This document shows, piece after piece, positions 47,201-59,400 of a stretch of DNA of 64,000 nucleotides. Position 1 is the stretch's first letter; every line of letters begins with the position of its first letter. The notes under the pieces were generated by a model. That model was not told where the DNA came from. It did not search any database and was given only the letters and a program-made list of their open reading frames with translations. Position numbers and translations under genes: made by a program. Origin of the DNA: Amblyomma americanum. Taxonomy: Eukaryota; Arthropoda; Arachnida; Ixodida; Ixodidae. The DNA is taken from contig NC_135497.1 of assembly GCF_052857255.1 (NCBI RefSeq), positions 114,600,456 to 114,664,455 on the forward strand. Reading direction: 5' to 3'.

Positions 47201-50200
47201 CTGTGCTAGGTTTGCGGACAAGAACGATGAATACACGGAGCACATTACGTTGCCGACAAGCCCCCAGTGGCACATCTTCACCTTTGTAGCGCAATTGAGG
47301 ACCTGTGCTAGGTTTGCGGACAAGAACGATGAATACTAGAAGCACATTACGTTGCCGACAAGCCCCCAGTGGCACATCTTCACCTTTGTACCGCATCCGA
47401 GGACCTGTGCTAGGTATGCAGACAAAAACGATGAATACACGAAGCACATTACGTTGCCGACAAGCCCCCAGTGGCACATCTTGACCTTTGTAGCGCATCC
47501 GAGGACCTGTGCTAGGTTTGCGGACAAGAACGATGAATGCACGAAGCACATTACGTTGCCGACAAGCCCCCAGTGGCACATCTTCACCTTTGTAGCGCAT
47601 CCGAGGACCTGTGCTAGGTTTGCGGACAAGAACGATGATTACACGAAGCACATTACGTTGCCGACAAGCCCCCAGTGGCACATCTTCACCTTTGTAGCGC
47701 ATCCGAGAACCTGTGCTAGGTTTGCGGACAAGAACGATGAATACACGAGGCACATTACGTTGCCGACAAGCCCCCAGTGGCACATCTTCACCCCTGTACC
47801 GCATCCGAGGACCTGTGCTAGGTTTCCGGACAAGAACGATGAATACACGAAGCACGTTACGTTGCCGACAAGCCCCCAGTGGCACATCTTGACCTTTGTA
47901 GCGCATCCGAGGACCTGTGCTAGGTTTGCGGACAAGAACGAGGAATACACGCAGCACATTACGTTGCCGACAAGCCCGCATTGGCAGATCTTTACATTTG
48001 TAGCGTATCCCAGGGCCTGTGCTAGGGTTGTGGACAAGAACGAGGAATACACGGAGCACATTACGTTGCCGACAAGCCCCCAGTGGCAGATCTTCACATT
48101 TGTAGCGTATCCCAGGGCCTGTGCTAGGGTTGCGGACAAGAACGAGGAATACACGGTGCACATTACGTTGCCGACAAGCCCCCAGTGGCAGATCTTCACA
48201 TTTGTAGCGTATCCCAGGGCCTGTGCTAGGGTTGCGGACAAGAACGAGGAATACACGGAGCACATTACGTTGCCGACCATCCCCCAGTGGCACATATTCA
48301 CCTTTGTAGCGCATCTCAGGGCCTGTTCCTGGGTTGCGGAAAAGAGCCAGGAATACACGGAGCACATTACGTTGCCGACAAGCCCGCATTGGCAGATCTT
48401 CACCTCTCTAGCGCATCCGAGGGCCTGTGCTAGGGTTGTTGACAACAACGAGGAATACACGGAGCACATTACGTTGCCGACAAGCCCCCAGTGGCAGATC
48501 TTAACATTTGTAGCGCATCCAAGGGCCTGTGCTAGGGTTGCGGACAAGAACGAGGAATACACGGAGCACATTACGTTGCCGACAAGCCCCCAGTGGCAGA
48601 TCTTCACCTTTGTAGCGCATCCGAGGGCCTGTGCTAGGGTTGCGGACAAGAGCGAGGAATACACGGAGCACATTACGTTGCTGACAAGCCCGCAATGGCA
48701 GATCTTCTCCGTTCTAGCGCATCCGAGGGCCTGTGCTAGGTTTGCCGACAAGAACGAAGAATACACGGAGCACATTACGTTGCCGACAAGCCCGCAGTGG
48801 CATAACTTCACATTTCTAGCGCATCCAAGGGCCTGTGCTAGAGTTACGGACAAGAGCGAGGAATACACGGAGCACATTACGCTGCCGACAAGCCCGCATT
48901 GGCAGATCTTCACCTTTGTAGGAGGGCCTGTGCTAGGGTTGCGGACAAGAGCGAGGAATACACGGAGCACATTACGTTGCCGACAAGCCCCCAGTGGCAG
49001 ATCTTAACATTTGTAGCGCATCCAAGGGCCTGTGCTAGGTTTGCCGACAAGAACGAAGAATACACGGAGCACATTACGTTGCCGACAAGCCCGCAGTGGC
49101 ATATCCTCACATTTCTAGCGCATCCAAGGGCCTGTGCTAGAGTTACGGACAAGAGCGAGGAATACACGGAGCACATTACGCTGCCGACAAGCCCGCATTG
49201 GCAGATCTTCACCTTTGTAGGAGGGCCTGTGCTAGGGTTGCGGACAAGAGCGAGGAATACACGGAGCACATTACGTTGCCGACAACCCCACATTGTCAGG
49301 TCTTCACCCTTGTAGCCCATCCGAGGGCCTGTGCTAGGGCTGCGGAAAAGAACAAGGAATACACGGAGCACATTACGTTGCCGACAAGCCCCCAGTGGCA
49401 CATATTCACCTTTGTAGCGCGTCTCAGGGCCTGTGCCAGGGTTGCGGAAAAGAGCCAGGAATACACGGAGCACATTACGTTGCCGACAAGCCCACATTGG
49501 CAGATATTCACCTTTGTAGGAGGGCCTGTGCTAGGGTTGCGGACAAGAGCGAGGAAGACACGGAGCACATTACGTTGCCGACAAGCCCCCAGTGGTACAT
49601 ATTCACTCTTGTAGCGCATCCGAAGGCCTGTGCTAGGGTTGCGGACAAGAACAAGGAATACACGGAGCACATTACGTTGCCGACAATCCCCCAGTGGCAC
49701 ATATTCACCTTTGTAGCGCATCTCAGGGCCTGTTCCTTGGTTGCGGAAAAGAGCCAGGAATACACGGAGCACATTACGTTGCCGACAAGCCCACATTGGC
49801 AGATATTCACCTTTGTAGCGCATCCGAGGGCATGTGCTGGGGTTGCCTGACAAGAACGAGGAATACACGGAGCACATTACGTTGCCGACAAGCCCCCAGT
49901 GGCACATCTTCACCTTTGTAGCGCATCCGAGGGCCTGTGCTAGGGTGGCGGACGAGAGCGAGGAATACACGGGGCACATTACGTTGCCGATAAGCCCGCA
50001 TTGGCAGATCTTCACCCTTGTAGCTTTTCTTCTTGGCCCCTTTCACAATGTGTACGTCATGTTGTGAAGAACAAATAAAAAATGAATGAATGAATGAATG
50101 TATCCGAGTGCCTGTGCTAGGGTTGCGGATAAGAGCGAGGAATACACGGAGCACATTACGTTGCCGACAAGCCCGCATTAGCAAACCTTCACCTTTGTAG

Positions 50201-52190
50201 CGCATCCGAGGACCTGTGCTAGGTTTGCGGACAAGAACGATGAATACACGAAGCACATTACAGTGCCGACAAGCCCGCATTGGCAGATCTTCACCTTTGT
50301 AGGAGGGCCTGTGCTAGGGTTGCGGGCAAGAGCGAGGAATACACGGAGCACATTACGTTGCCGACAAGCACCCATTGGCACATGTTCACCTTTGGAGCGC
50401 ATCCGAGGGCCTGTGCTAGGGTTGCGGACAAGAGCGAGGAATACACGGAGCACATTACGTTGCCGAGAAGCCCCCAGTGGCACATCTTCACCTTTGTAGC
50501 GCATCCGAGGACCTCTGCTAGGTTTGCGGACAAGAACAATGAATACACGAAGCACATTACGTTGGCGACAAGCCCCCAGTGGCACATCTTCACCTTTGTA
50601 GAGCATCCGAGGGCCTGCGCTAGGGTTGCGGACAAGAACGAGGAATACACGGAACACATTACATTGCCTACAAGCCCCCAGTGGCAGTTCTTCACCTTTG
50701 TAGCGCATCCCAGGGCCTGTGCTAGGGTTGCGGACAGGAACGAGGAATACACGGAGCACATTACGTTGTCGACAAGACCGCATTGGCAGATTTCACATTT
50801 GTAGCGCATTCGAGGGCCTGTGCTAGGGTTGCGGACAAGAACGAGGAATACACGGAGCACATTACGTTGCCGACAAGCCCCCAGTGGCAGATCTTCACAT
50901 TTGTAGCGCATCCGAGGGCCTGTGCTAGGGTTTCGGACAAGAACGAGGAATACACGGAGCACATTACGTTGCCGACACGCCCCCAGTGGCACATCTTCAC
51001 CTTTGCAGCGCATCTGAGGACCTGTGCTAGGGTTGCGGACAAGAGCGAGGAATACACGGAGCTCATTACGTTGCCGAGAAGCCCCCAGTGGCACATCTTC
51101 ACCTTTGTAGCGCATCTGAGGGCCTGTGCTAGGGTGGCGGACAAGAACATTGAATACACGGAGCACATTACGTTGCCGACAAGCCCCCAGTCGCACATAT
51201 TGACCTTTGTAGCGCGTCCGAGGGCCTGTGCTGGGGTTGCCTGAAAAGAACGAGGAATACACGGAGCACATTACGTTGCCGACAAGCCCCCAGTGGCACA
51301 TCTTCACCTTTGTAGCGCATCTGAGGCCCTGTGCTAGGGTTGCGGACAAGAGCGAGGAATACACAGAGCACATTACGTTGCCGACAAGCCACCAGTGGCA
51401 CATCTTAACCTTTGTAGCGCATCCCAGGGCCTGTGCTAGGTTTGCGGACAAGAACGATGAATACACGGAGCACATTACGTTGCCGACAAGCCCCCAGTGG
51501 CACATCTTCACCTTTGTAGCGCAATTGAGGACCTGTGCTAGGTTTGCGGACAAGAACGATGAATACCAGAAGCACATTACGTTGCCGACAAGCCCCCAGT
51601 GGCACATCTTCACCTTTGTAGCGCATCCGAGGACCTGTGCTAGGTTTGCAGACAAAAACGATGAATACACGAAGCACATTACGTTGCCGACAAGCCCCCA
51701 GTGGCACATCTTCACCTTTGTAGCTCATCCGAGGACCTGTGCTAGGTTTGCGGACAAGAGCGAGGAATACACAGAGCACATTACGTTGCCGACAAGCCAC
51801 CAGTGGCACATCTTAACCTTTGTAGCGCATCCGAGGGCCTGTGCTAGGTTTGCGGACAAGAACGATGAATACACGGAGCACATTACGTTGCCGACAAGCC
51901 CCCAGTGGCACATCTTCACCTTTGTAGCGCAATTGAGGACCTGTGCCAGGTTTGCGGACAAGAACGATGAATACCAGAAGCACATTACGTTGCCGACAAG
52001 CCCCCAGTGGCACATCTTCACCTTTGTAGCGCATCCGAGGACCTGTGCTAGGTTTGCAGACAAAAACGATGAATACACGAAGCACATTACGTTGCCGACA
52101 AGCCCCCAGTGGCACATCTTCACCTTTGTAGCTCATCCGAGGACCTGTGCTAGGTTTGCGGACAAGAACGATGAATGCACGAAGCACATT
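41290..52190. repeat. 102-bp satellite array, left block
   Basis: Roughly 107 tandem monomers have consensus landmarks ACACGGAGCACATTACGTTG, CCGACAAGCCCCCAGTGGCA, CATCTTCACCTTTGTAGCGC, ATCCGAGGGCCTGTGCTAGG and GTTGCGGACAAGAACGAGGA. Variants are a 95-bp monomer lacking 7 bp after TTTGTAG, a +1 monomer with GTTGCCTGACAAG, and a GATGAATACACGAAG subfamily concentrated at 47.2-47.95 and 51.4-52.19 kb. Subarrays recur as higher-order units. Because 102 is divisible by three, long open frames persist on both strands; none is called as a gene. Confidence 0.95.
50024..50100 (+). mobile_element. 77-bp LINE 3' tail inserted in a satellite monomer
   Basis: Non-satellite sequence interrupts a monomer between TTGTAG and ATCCGAG. 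It contains a small hairpin (CACAATG..CATGTTGTG), AATAAA, and a terminal (GAAT)n run of about five units. This is the look of a severely 5'-truncated non-LTR element tail in + orientation, probably a third family different from the two long LINEs. The homologous monomers at 43.2 and 45.05 kb lack it. Confidence 0.65.
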
Positions 52191-52491
52191 ATTTATTTAT
52201 TTATTTATTTAACCATATTGCAGGCCAATGCTTTGGCCCTAGCAGGAGGGGCATTTTACAAAGAATGCAAAGTAAAAAGGCTACACAAACAAAAGAAAAA
52301 TGTCCAGAAATTCAACACCAGTAAGTCTGGCAACAAATGAATACTTGACCACAATAAAATTTGGAACAAAACTATACAAGAAAAAGGACATCAGTCCAAG
52401 ATGCAAAAGTACAACGTAAAGAGGCATTAATATAGAAAGAGTGAGAAAATGACATGGTACAGTACAAGAATACAGTGCAATCAAGGCGCCT

Positions 52492-55203
52492 TTACCTGGA
52501 AAAAAAAAGACTTTCCAGTTCTGATAGAAAGTTATTCGATTCAAAAATGCTCGGTGGTAGTTTGTTCCATTCATTCACTGTTTTGGGGAAAAAACTGTTC
52601 TGGTAAGAATTGGTTTTTGCAAAAATCGGATCCAGTGTGTATTGAGTAGTGTGCCTTGTTCGCCTGGTGGTAGCTTTCTGAATGCAGTCTGGAAGTTTAA
52701 ACGGGACTTTATTTGACAAAAATTTATGAAGGAGCAGAAGTCGATTTATTTTCCGGCGTATTGCTAATGTTTGAATTTTATGTTGTTGCGTGAGTAGTGA
52801 AGGAGAATCTAGTCTTCTATATTTTCCAAATATAAACCTCACTGCTTTTCTTTGAATGCGTTCCAATTTTTCTATGTCCTTTTTGGTGTAGGGATCCCAC
52901 AGCACCGACGCGTATTCCAGTCTCGATCTTATGCATGTGTTATAGGCTAAAAGTTTTGTTCTAACGGGAGCATTTTCAAGCTTTCGTTTCAAAAAGCATA
53001 ATTTTTGAAAAGCGGAAGCACAAATATCTGTGATATGAATGGACCATGATAGATTATTTGTGAGGGTTATTCCTAGATACTTATATTTATCAACTACAGA
53101 GATCAGAGTCTTGCCTATTTCGTATGTGAATATGCTGGGGTGTTTCTTTCTTGTAACGCGGAGCAGAACAGTTTTTTCCCCGTTTAATTCCATGCCCCAC
53201 TCTTGACACCAAAAATCAATAGCATTCAAGGCAGCCTGTAGAGAAGTGTGGTCTTCCGTGCTCAAGATCTTTTTAAAAACAACACAATCGTCTGCGAATA
53301 ACCTGATTGAAACATCACCTGGTAAAACATCTACTAAGTCATTTATATAAAGTAAAAATAACAATGGTCCGAGAACACTTCCCTGGGGAACTCCGGAGGT
53401 GACAGAAAGCATGCCGGATGAGTAATTTTTAATTTGAACAAATTGTTGTCTGTCTTAAAGATAAGCATAAATCCATCCTATTATGTCAGATGGAAGACCA
53501 AGGCGCTGCAACTTCAACAATAATTTACTATGAGGCACTTTGTCAAAGGCCTTACAGAAATCTAAAAACAACACATCTAACTGTCCAGAAGTGTCAAGAA
53601 TACTCAAAAATTCATGAACTGTTGAGACCAACTGTGTGACAGTAGACAGGCCTTTTCTGAAACCATGCTGGTAAGGGGAAAGTGTGTTTTGTTCAGCAAG
53701 GAATTTCTGAAGGTAACTTGCTATAACATGCTCCAACATCTTACAACATTGACTAGTGATAGAAACTGGGCGATAGTTCGTTACTAATAGGCGACTCCCT
53801 TTTTTATGTATAGGAACAATGCGTGCCTTTCGCCAGTCATCTGGTATATCACATGAACTCATTGATAAGTTAAAAAGATCCGTAAGGAATCCAGAAACCT
53901 GCTCTGCATAGCGTCTCAGAAATAAATTAGGAATGCCATCAGGTCCACCAGATTTCCTGGTATTGACATTCAAAACCATCGCCAGAACACCCTCGCGCGT
54001 GATTACAATTTCTTGTGAAGAAACAGATGCGGGTGATCTATGCACAAATTCATCCGGTTCCGAGAATACACTTTGAAAGTAGCGATTAAAACTTTCTGCT
54101 ATACTACAGGGGTCAGTCAGTGTTCTGCCAGCGACTTTTATTTTCGAAACGTCTGTTTTAGTTTGCCCAAGAAATCGCCAGAATTTTGAAGGGTCACTTT
54201 TAATGAACTCCTCCAACCTGTAACTGAAAAAATTATTTCTGGCTTTCTTAATCATTGTCAATAAATTATTCTTCAGAAGTTTTAGCCGCTCACTTCCTGT
54301 CTTAGCTTTCTTCCGCATTCGTTTTATTTTGCGACCACAGTGAATTATCTCTCTCGTAATCCATGGGTTTGAGCGACGTTTACGCACTCTTTTTAATGGA
54401 ATAAAATTTTCTACACAGTATGTGACAGTATTACGAAACAACTTCCATGCGCTTTCAACGTTAGTCACCGGAACGCAAAGGTGAGTATCCAAATAGTCTA
54501 TTATTTCCACATCATTGGCTCGATTAAAATCCTTAACTAAGTTTTCTGCAGAAGTGTTTTTCTGCTTATCAAGAGCCCTAGCCCACGTGAAAAAAATTAG
54601 TTCATGATCTGAAATTCCAGTCTCAACGGATACATTTCCCCTGCAAAAAATTTTACTAACGAACAGAAGGTCAAGGATTGAATTCTCTCTTGTGTTTACT
54701 TTTACTACTTGATCCAGGTTAAGAGAAAGCATAATGTCCAGTAGCGCGTCCGAAGAAGTGGAGCATCCATAATTAAGGTCGTTCCAATTAATACTTGGCA
54801 AATTGAAGTCTCCAGTGATTATTAAATTTTTACCTTGCAGCTTTACAACATCATCATATAACTGAATCATGTAATCGTCTTTTGAATCAGGACAGCGGTA
54901 AACCGTGACAAGAACAAAAGTCACTCCCGACCACACCACTCTTAAGAATAAACTTTCGTGATTGTGGATTTGATCAAGAACGTCTATGTTAATTCCCTTT
55001 TTCGCGATGACTGCTACACCGCCGCCCCGAGAGCCTCTATCTCTTCTATACAACTGATAAGCTGGTGGAACTATTTCATCGTTATGAATCCACTCGTTCA
55101 ACCAAGTTTCAGTGATAACACAAAGATGGGGGGCATACAGCAACAAAAGATTTTCAAGCTTATCTGCTTTATTTACGATACTGCGAGCATTTAGAGACAG
55201 CAA
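52492..55203 (-). pseudogene. LINE ORF2: AP endonuclease and reverse transcriptase
   Basis: The frame runs from ATG 55203 to the stop ending at 52492 (904 codons including the stop), with one internal TAA at 53455-53457. Endonuclease: LNARS, ITETWL, RRDRGSRGGGV, VYRCPDS, ITGDFNLPSINW and ISDHELI. RT: WRKARIVPIHKKGS, NYRPVSI, YQHGFRKGLS, LFLDFCKAFDKVPH, SGVPQGSVLGPLLFLLYIND, FADDCVVF (FADD at 53287-53298), YKYLGI and LEYASVLWDPYT. The stop falls between RT blocks (after WIYAYL), so as read the product would lack the catalytic FADD. A one-base error or read-through would restore the frame. Confidence 0.9.
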
Positions 55204-55227
55204 GCGTAGCTGGCAAGGCTCGGACTG

Positions 55228-56100
55228 CTAGCTAGAAGAAGATAACCTTTTCGGTTTCGGCAGCTCTTTTCTGGTGTTCAACGCGTCATCCCAAAGAAAG
55301 GTCTTGTCGCCGATTCTAAGTTTATCATATGCAAGTGACACCTTTTCCTTAGCGTCTCTTTCACGTTTAGAGCTGTCCCAAAGCAACTTGCGTTTCCTTA
55401 ACGTGTCTGCGCAATAATCCTGCTGAATATAAGTGTTTGTTCCCTTCAGTTTTTTTGCGTTTAACAAGACGGCTTGCTTCTCTCGGAAATCTTGGAAAGA
55501 AAAAATAATTGGTCGATTTGGTTTAGGCTTTCCAAGTCTATGAATACGAGCGACAGACGAACAGGTAACGCCCAGTTTATGCTCGAATGTTTCTGTTATA
55601 ACTTTATTTCTTAAGTCGGTTTCTGTTTCGTCAGGTATATCTGCGATTCCGAAAACAATTAAGTTCGATCTGCGACTTCTATCTTCCAGATCGACTAATT
55701 TTGCATGCTGCGATTGGAGAGTCACCTGTATGTCTGTTAAAGCTGAGTTAACTCCCTCGTTCGAGATAATCTTTCCCTGCATCGCGTTTACTTTGCTCTC
55801 GAGGTCTGTCAAACGCACACCAAAGCTGTGTATTAGTGTCTCTGTGTTCTCCAGTCGTGCTTTCAAGTCAGCAATGTCTGACCTAATAGACTGCTGACCA
55901 TCTACAAGAGTCTGAAGCATTTCCTCTATTGCTGGTCCAGGATTTTCTTCCACGTCTCCGCAAACAAGTAATTTCAAAACACAAAAACAGTCATATGCAA
56001 TACTCAAGCACTTCTGTGGGCGCGGCACAACAATGAGAAATCGGTTATCGCTCCGTAGACAAGAACTATAACTAACCTGAAGGGTGAAAGCAAAACGCAT
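55228..56100 (-). CDS. LINE ORF1 with 2A motif, coiled coil and RRM-like domain
   Basis: ATG 56100 opens a 290-residue frame. Residues 1-47 are a Cys/Leu-rich leader (MRFAFTLQVSYSS), followed by GDVEENPGP (55933-55959), so skipping would release the chain before Pro56. Residues about 60-142 form heptads (RSDIADLKARLENTETLIHS). From about 144 to 230 lies an L1/CR1-type RNA-binding region (RRSNLIVFGIADI, VARIHRLGKPKPNRPIIFSF, YIQQDY). The C-terminal module ends GDKTFLWDD, then a Lys/Ser tail. The frame is intact and ends 24 nt before the ATG of ORF2. The same frame stays open upstream into the duplicated leader and on into satellite. Confidence 0.85.
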   Translation of the reverse strand: MRFAFTLQVSYSSCLRSDNRFLIVVPRPQKCLSIAYDCFCVLKLLVCGDVEENPGPAIEEMLQTLVDGQQSIRSDIADLKARLENTETLIHSFGVRLTDLESKVNAMQGKIISNEGVNSALTDIQVTLQSQHAKLVDLEDRSRRSNLIVFGIADIPDETETDLRNKVITETFEHKLGVTCSSVARIHRLGKPKPNRPIIFSFQDFREKQAVLLNAKKLKGTNTYIQQDYCADTLRKRKLLWDSSKRERDAKEKVSLAYDKLRIGDKTFLWDDALNTRKELPKPKRLSSSS

Positions 56101-56406
56101 GGTGAGCGTCCTTTGCTCGGCCCTTTCGCCGCGCCCACTGAAGTTGTCCGGTAGTGGTGCAGTCTTTATAGCCAGGCATCCTGATGACGTCACAGAACCA
56201 TGGCTTGATGTAAATATCATTGGTGCGTCGGTGACGATGTAGTTCTGGCCATGATCCGCATTGATTCTTGTAGCCGTTGACGCTGGTGCCGGCGAAGCCG
56301 GGGCCGTAGCAGGAAGGAGCACACCGCCGATTGACAGCAGCAACGCCTGAAGGGTGAAAGCAAAACGCATGGTGAGCGTCCTTTGCTCGGCCCTTTCGCC
56401 GCGCTG
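56076..56406 (-). repeat. 5'-leader duplication of satellite LINE
   Basis: A segment of about 59 bp holding the start codon and first codons (MRFAFTLQ) occurs at 56076-56134 and again at 56346-56404, 270 bp apart. Both copies end CTTCAG on the coding strand. Because 270 is divisible by three, the outer ATG is in frame with ORF1 and would add 90 residues including an Ala/Pro/Thr-rich stretch. Confidence 0.8.
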
Positions 56407-59400
56407 ACGTTGCCGACAAGCCCCCAGTGGCACATCTTCACCTTTGTAGCGCATCCGAGGACCTGTGCTAGGTTTGCGGACAAGAACGATGATTACACGA
56501 AGCACATTACGTTGCCGACAAGCCCCCAGTGGCACATCTTCACCTTTGTAGCGCATCCGAGGACCTGTGCTAGGTTTGCGCACAAGAACGATGAATACAC
56601 GAGGCACATTACGTTGCCGACAAGCCCCCAGTGGCACATCCTCACCCCTGTAGCGCATCCGAGGACCTGTGCTAGGTTTGCGGACAAGAACGATGAATAC
56701 ACGAAGCACATTACGTTTCCGACAAGCCACCAGTGGCACATCTTCGCCTTTAGAGCGCATCCGAGGGCCTGTGCTAAGTTTGCGGACAAGAACGATGAAT
56801 ACATGGAGCACATTACGTTGCCGACAAGCCCCCAGTGGCACATCTTCATCTTTGTAGCGCATCCGTGGACCTGTGCTAGGTTTGCGGGTAAGAACGATGA
56901 ATACACGAAGCACATTACGTTGCCGACAAGCCCCCAGTGGCACATCTCGACCTTTGTTGCGCATCCGAGGACCTGTGCTAGGTTTGCGGACAAGAACGAT
57001 GAATACACGGAGCATATTACGTTGCCGACAAGCCCCCAGTGGCACATCATCTTTGTAGCGCATCCGAGGACCTGTGCTAGGTTTGCGGACAAGAACGATG
57101 AATACACGAAGCACATTACGTTGCCGACAAGCCCCCAGTGCACATCTTCACCTTTGTAGCGCATCCGAGGACCTGTGCTAGGTTTGCGGACAAGAACGAT
57201 GAATACACGGAGCACAATACGTTGCCGACAAGCCCCCAGTGGCACATCTTCACCTTTGTAGCGCATCCGAGGACCTGTTCTCGGTTTGCGGACAAGAACG
57301 ATGAATACACGAGGCACATTACGTTGCCGACAAGCCCCCAGTGGCACATCTTCACCCCTGTAGCGCATCCGAGGACCTGCGCTAGGTTTGCGGACAAGAA
57401 CGATGAATACACGAAGCACATTACGTTGCCGACAAGCCCCCAGTGGCACATCTCGACCACTGTAGCGCATCCGAGGACCTGTGCTAGGTTTGCGGACAAG
57501 AACGATGAATACACGAAGCACATTACGTTGCCGACAAGCCCCCAGTGCACATCTTCACCTTTGTAGCGCATCCGAGGACCTGTGCTAGGTTTGCGGACAA
57601 GAACGATGAATACACGGAGCACAATACGTTGCCGACAAGCCCCCAGTGGCACATCTTCACCTTTGTAGCGCATCCGAGGACCTGTGCTCGGTTTGCGGAC
57701 AAGAACGATGAATACACGAGGCACATTACGTTAACGACAAGCCCCCAGTGGCACATCTTCACCCCTGTAGCGCATCCGAGGACCTGTGCTAGGTTTGCGG
57801 ACAAGAACAATAAATACACGAAGCACATTACGTTGCCGACAAGCCCCCAGTGGCACATCTTGACCTTTGTAGCGCATCCGAGGACCTGTGCTAGGTTTGC
57901 GGACAAGAACGATGAATACACGGAGCACATTACGTTGCCGACAAGCCCCCAGTGGCACATCTTCATCTTTGTAGCGCATCCGAGGACCTGTGCTAGGTTT
58001 GCGGACAAGAACGATGAATACACGAAGCACATTACTTTGCCGACAAGCCCCCAGTGGCACATCTCGACCTTTGTAGCGCATCCGAGGACCTGTGCTAGGT
58101 TTGCGGACAAGAACGATGAATACACGGAGCACATTACGTTGCCGACAAGCCCCCAGTGGCACATCTTCATCTTTGTAGCGCATCCGAGGACATGTGCTAG
58201 GTTCGCGGGCAGGAACGATGAATACACGGAGCAAATTGCGTTGCCGACAAGCCCCAGTGGCACATCTTCACCTTTGTAGCCCATTCGAGGACCTGTGCTA
58301 GGTTTTCGGACAAGAACGATGAATACACGGAGCACATTACGTTGCCGACAAGCCCCCAGTGGCACATCTTCATCTTTGCAGCGCATCCGAGGACCTGTGC
58401 TAGGTTTGCGGACAAGAACGATGAATACACGAAGCACATTAAGTTGCCGACAAGCCCCTAGTGGCACATCTTCACCTTTGTAGCGCATCCGAGGACCTGT
58501 GCTAGGTTTGCGGACAAGAACGATGAATACGCGGAGCACATTACGTTGCCGACAAGCCCCCAGTGGCACATCTTCATCTTTGTAGCGCATCCGAGGACCT
58601 GTGCTAGGTTTGCGGACAAGAACGATGAATACACGAAGCACATTACATTGCCGACAAGCCCCCAGTGGCACGTCTTCACCTTTGTAGCGCATCCGAGGAC
58701 CTGTGCTAGGTTTGCGGACAAGAACGATGAATACACGGAGCACATTACGTTGCCGACAAGCCCCCAGTGGCACATCTTCATCTTTGTAGCGCATCCGAGG
58801 ACCTGTGACAGGGTTGCGGATTAGAACGAGGAACACACGGAGTACATTACGTTGCCGGCAAGCCCCCAGTCGCACATTTTCACCTTTGTAGCACATCTGA
58901 AGGCCTGTGCTACGGTTGCGGACAAGAACGAGGAATACACGGAGCACATTACGTTGCCGAGAAGCCCGCATTGGCAGATCTTCACATTTGTAGCGTATCC
59001 CAGGGCCTGTGCTAGGGTTGCGGACAAGAACAAGGAATACACGGAGCACATTACGTTGCCGACAAGCCCGCATTGGCAGATCTTCACCTTTCTAGCGCAT
59101 CCGAGGGCCTGTGCCAGGGTTGTGGACAAGAACGAGGAATACACGGAGCACATTACATTGCCGGCAAGCCCGCATTGGCAGATCTTCACCTTTGTAGCGC
59201 ATCCGAGGGCCTGTGCCTGGGTTGCGGACAAGAACAGGAATACACGGAGCACACTACGCTGCCACAAGCCCCCAGTGGCAGATCTTCACCTTTGTAGCGC
59301 GTACGAGGGCCTGTGCTAGGGTTGCGGACAAGAACGAGGAATACACGGAGCACATCACGTTTCCGACAAGCCCCCAGTGGCAGTTCTTCAACTTTGTAGC

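Larger units (their letters stand above)
52191..56406 (-). mobile_element. nearly intact CR1/L2-like LINE inserted in the satellite
   Basis: It is about 4.2 kb, with a 3' end of (AAAT)n on the - strand at 52191-52211 and a 5' end GCGCGGCGAAAGG near 56,404. ORF1 has a 2A motif, coiled coil and RRM-like domain; ORF2 has endonuclease and RT. Only one in-frame stop was seen. The flanks CACATT and ACGTTGCC are contiguous in the related monomer at 47.55 kb, so the insertion made no target-site duplication beyond one ambiguous base. The low damage suggests it is the youngest element in the window. Confidence 0.9.

Noticed and set aside
55228..57114. One 628-codon frame joining satellite repeats to LINE ORF1
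   Set aside because: The satellite part is a chance in-frame extension across the insertion junction. The real ORF1 start is taken as ATG 56100 next to the 2A leader.
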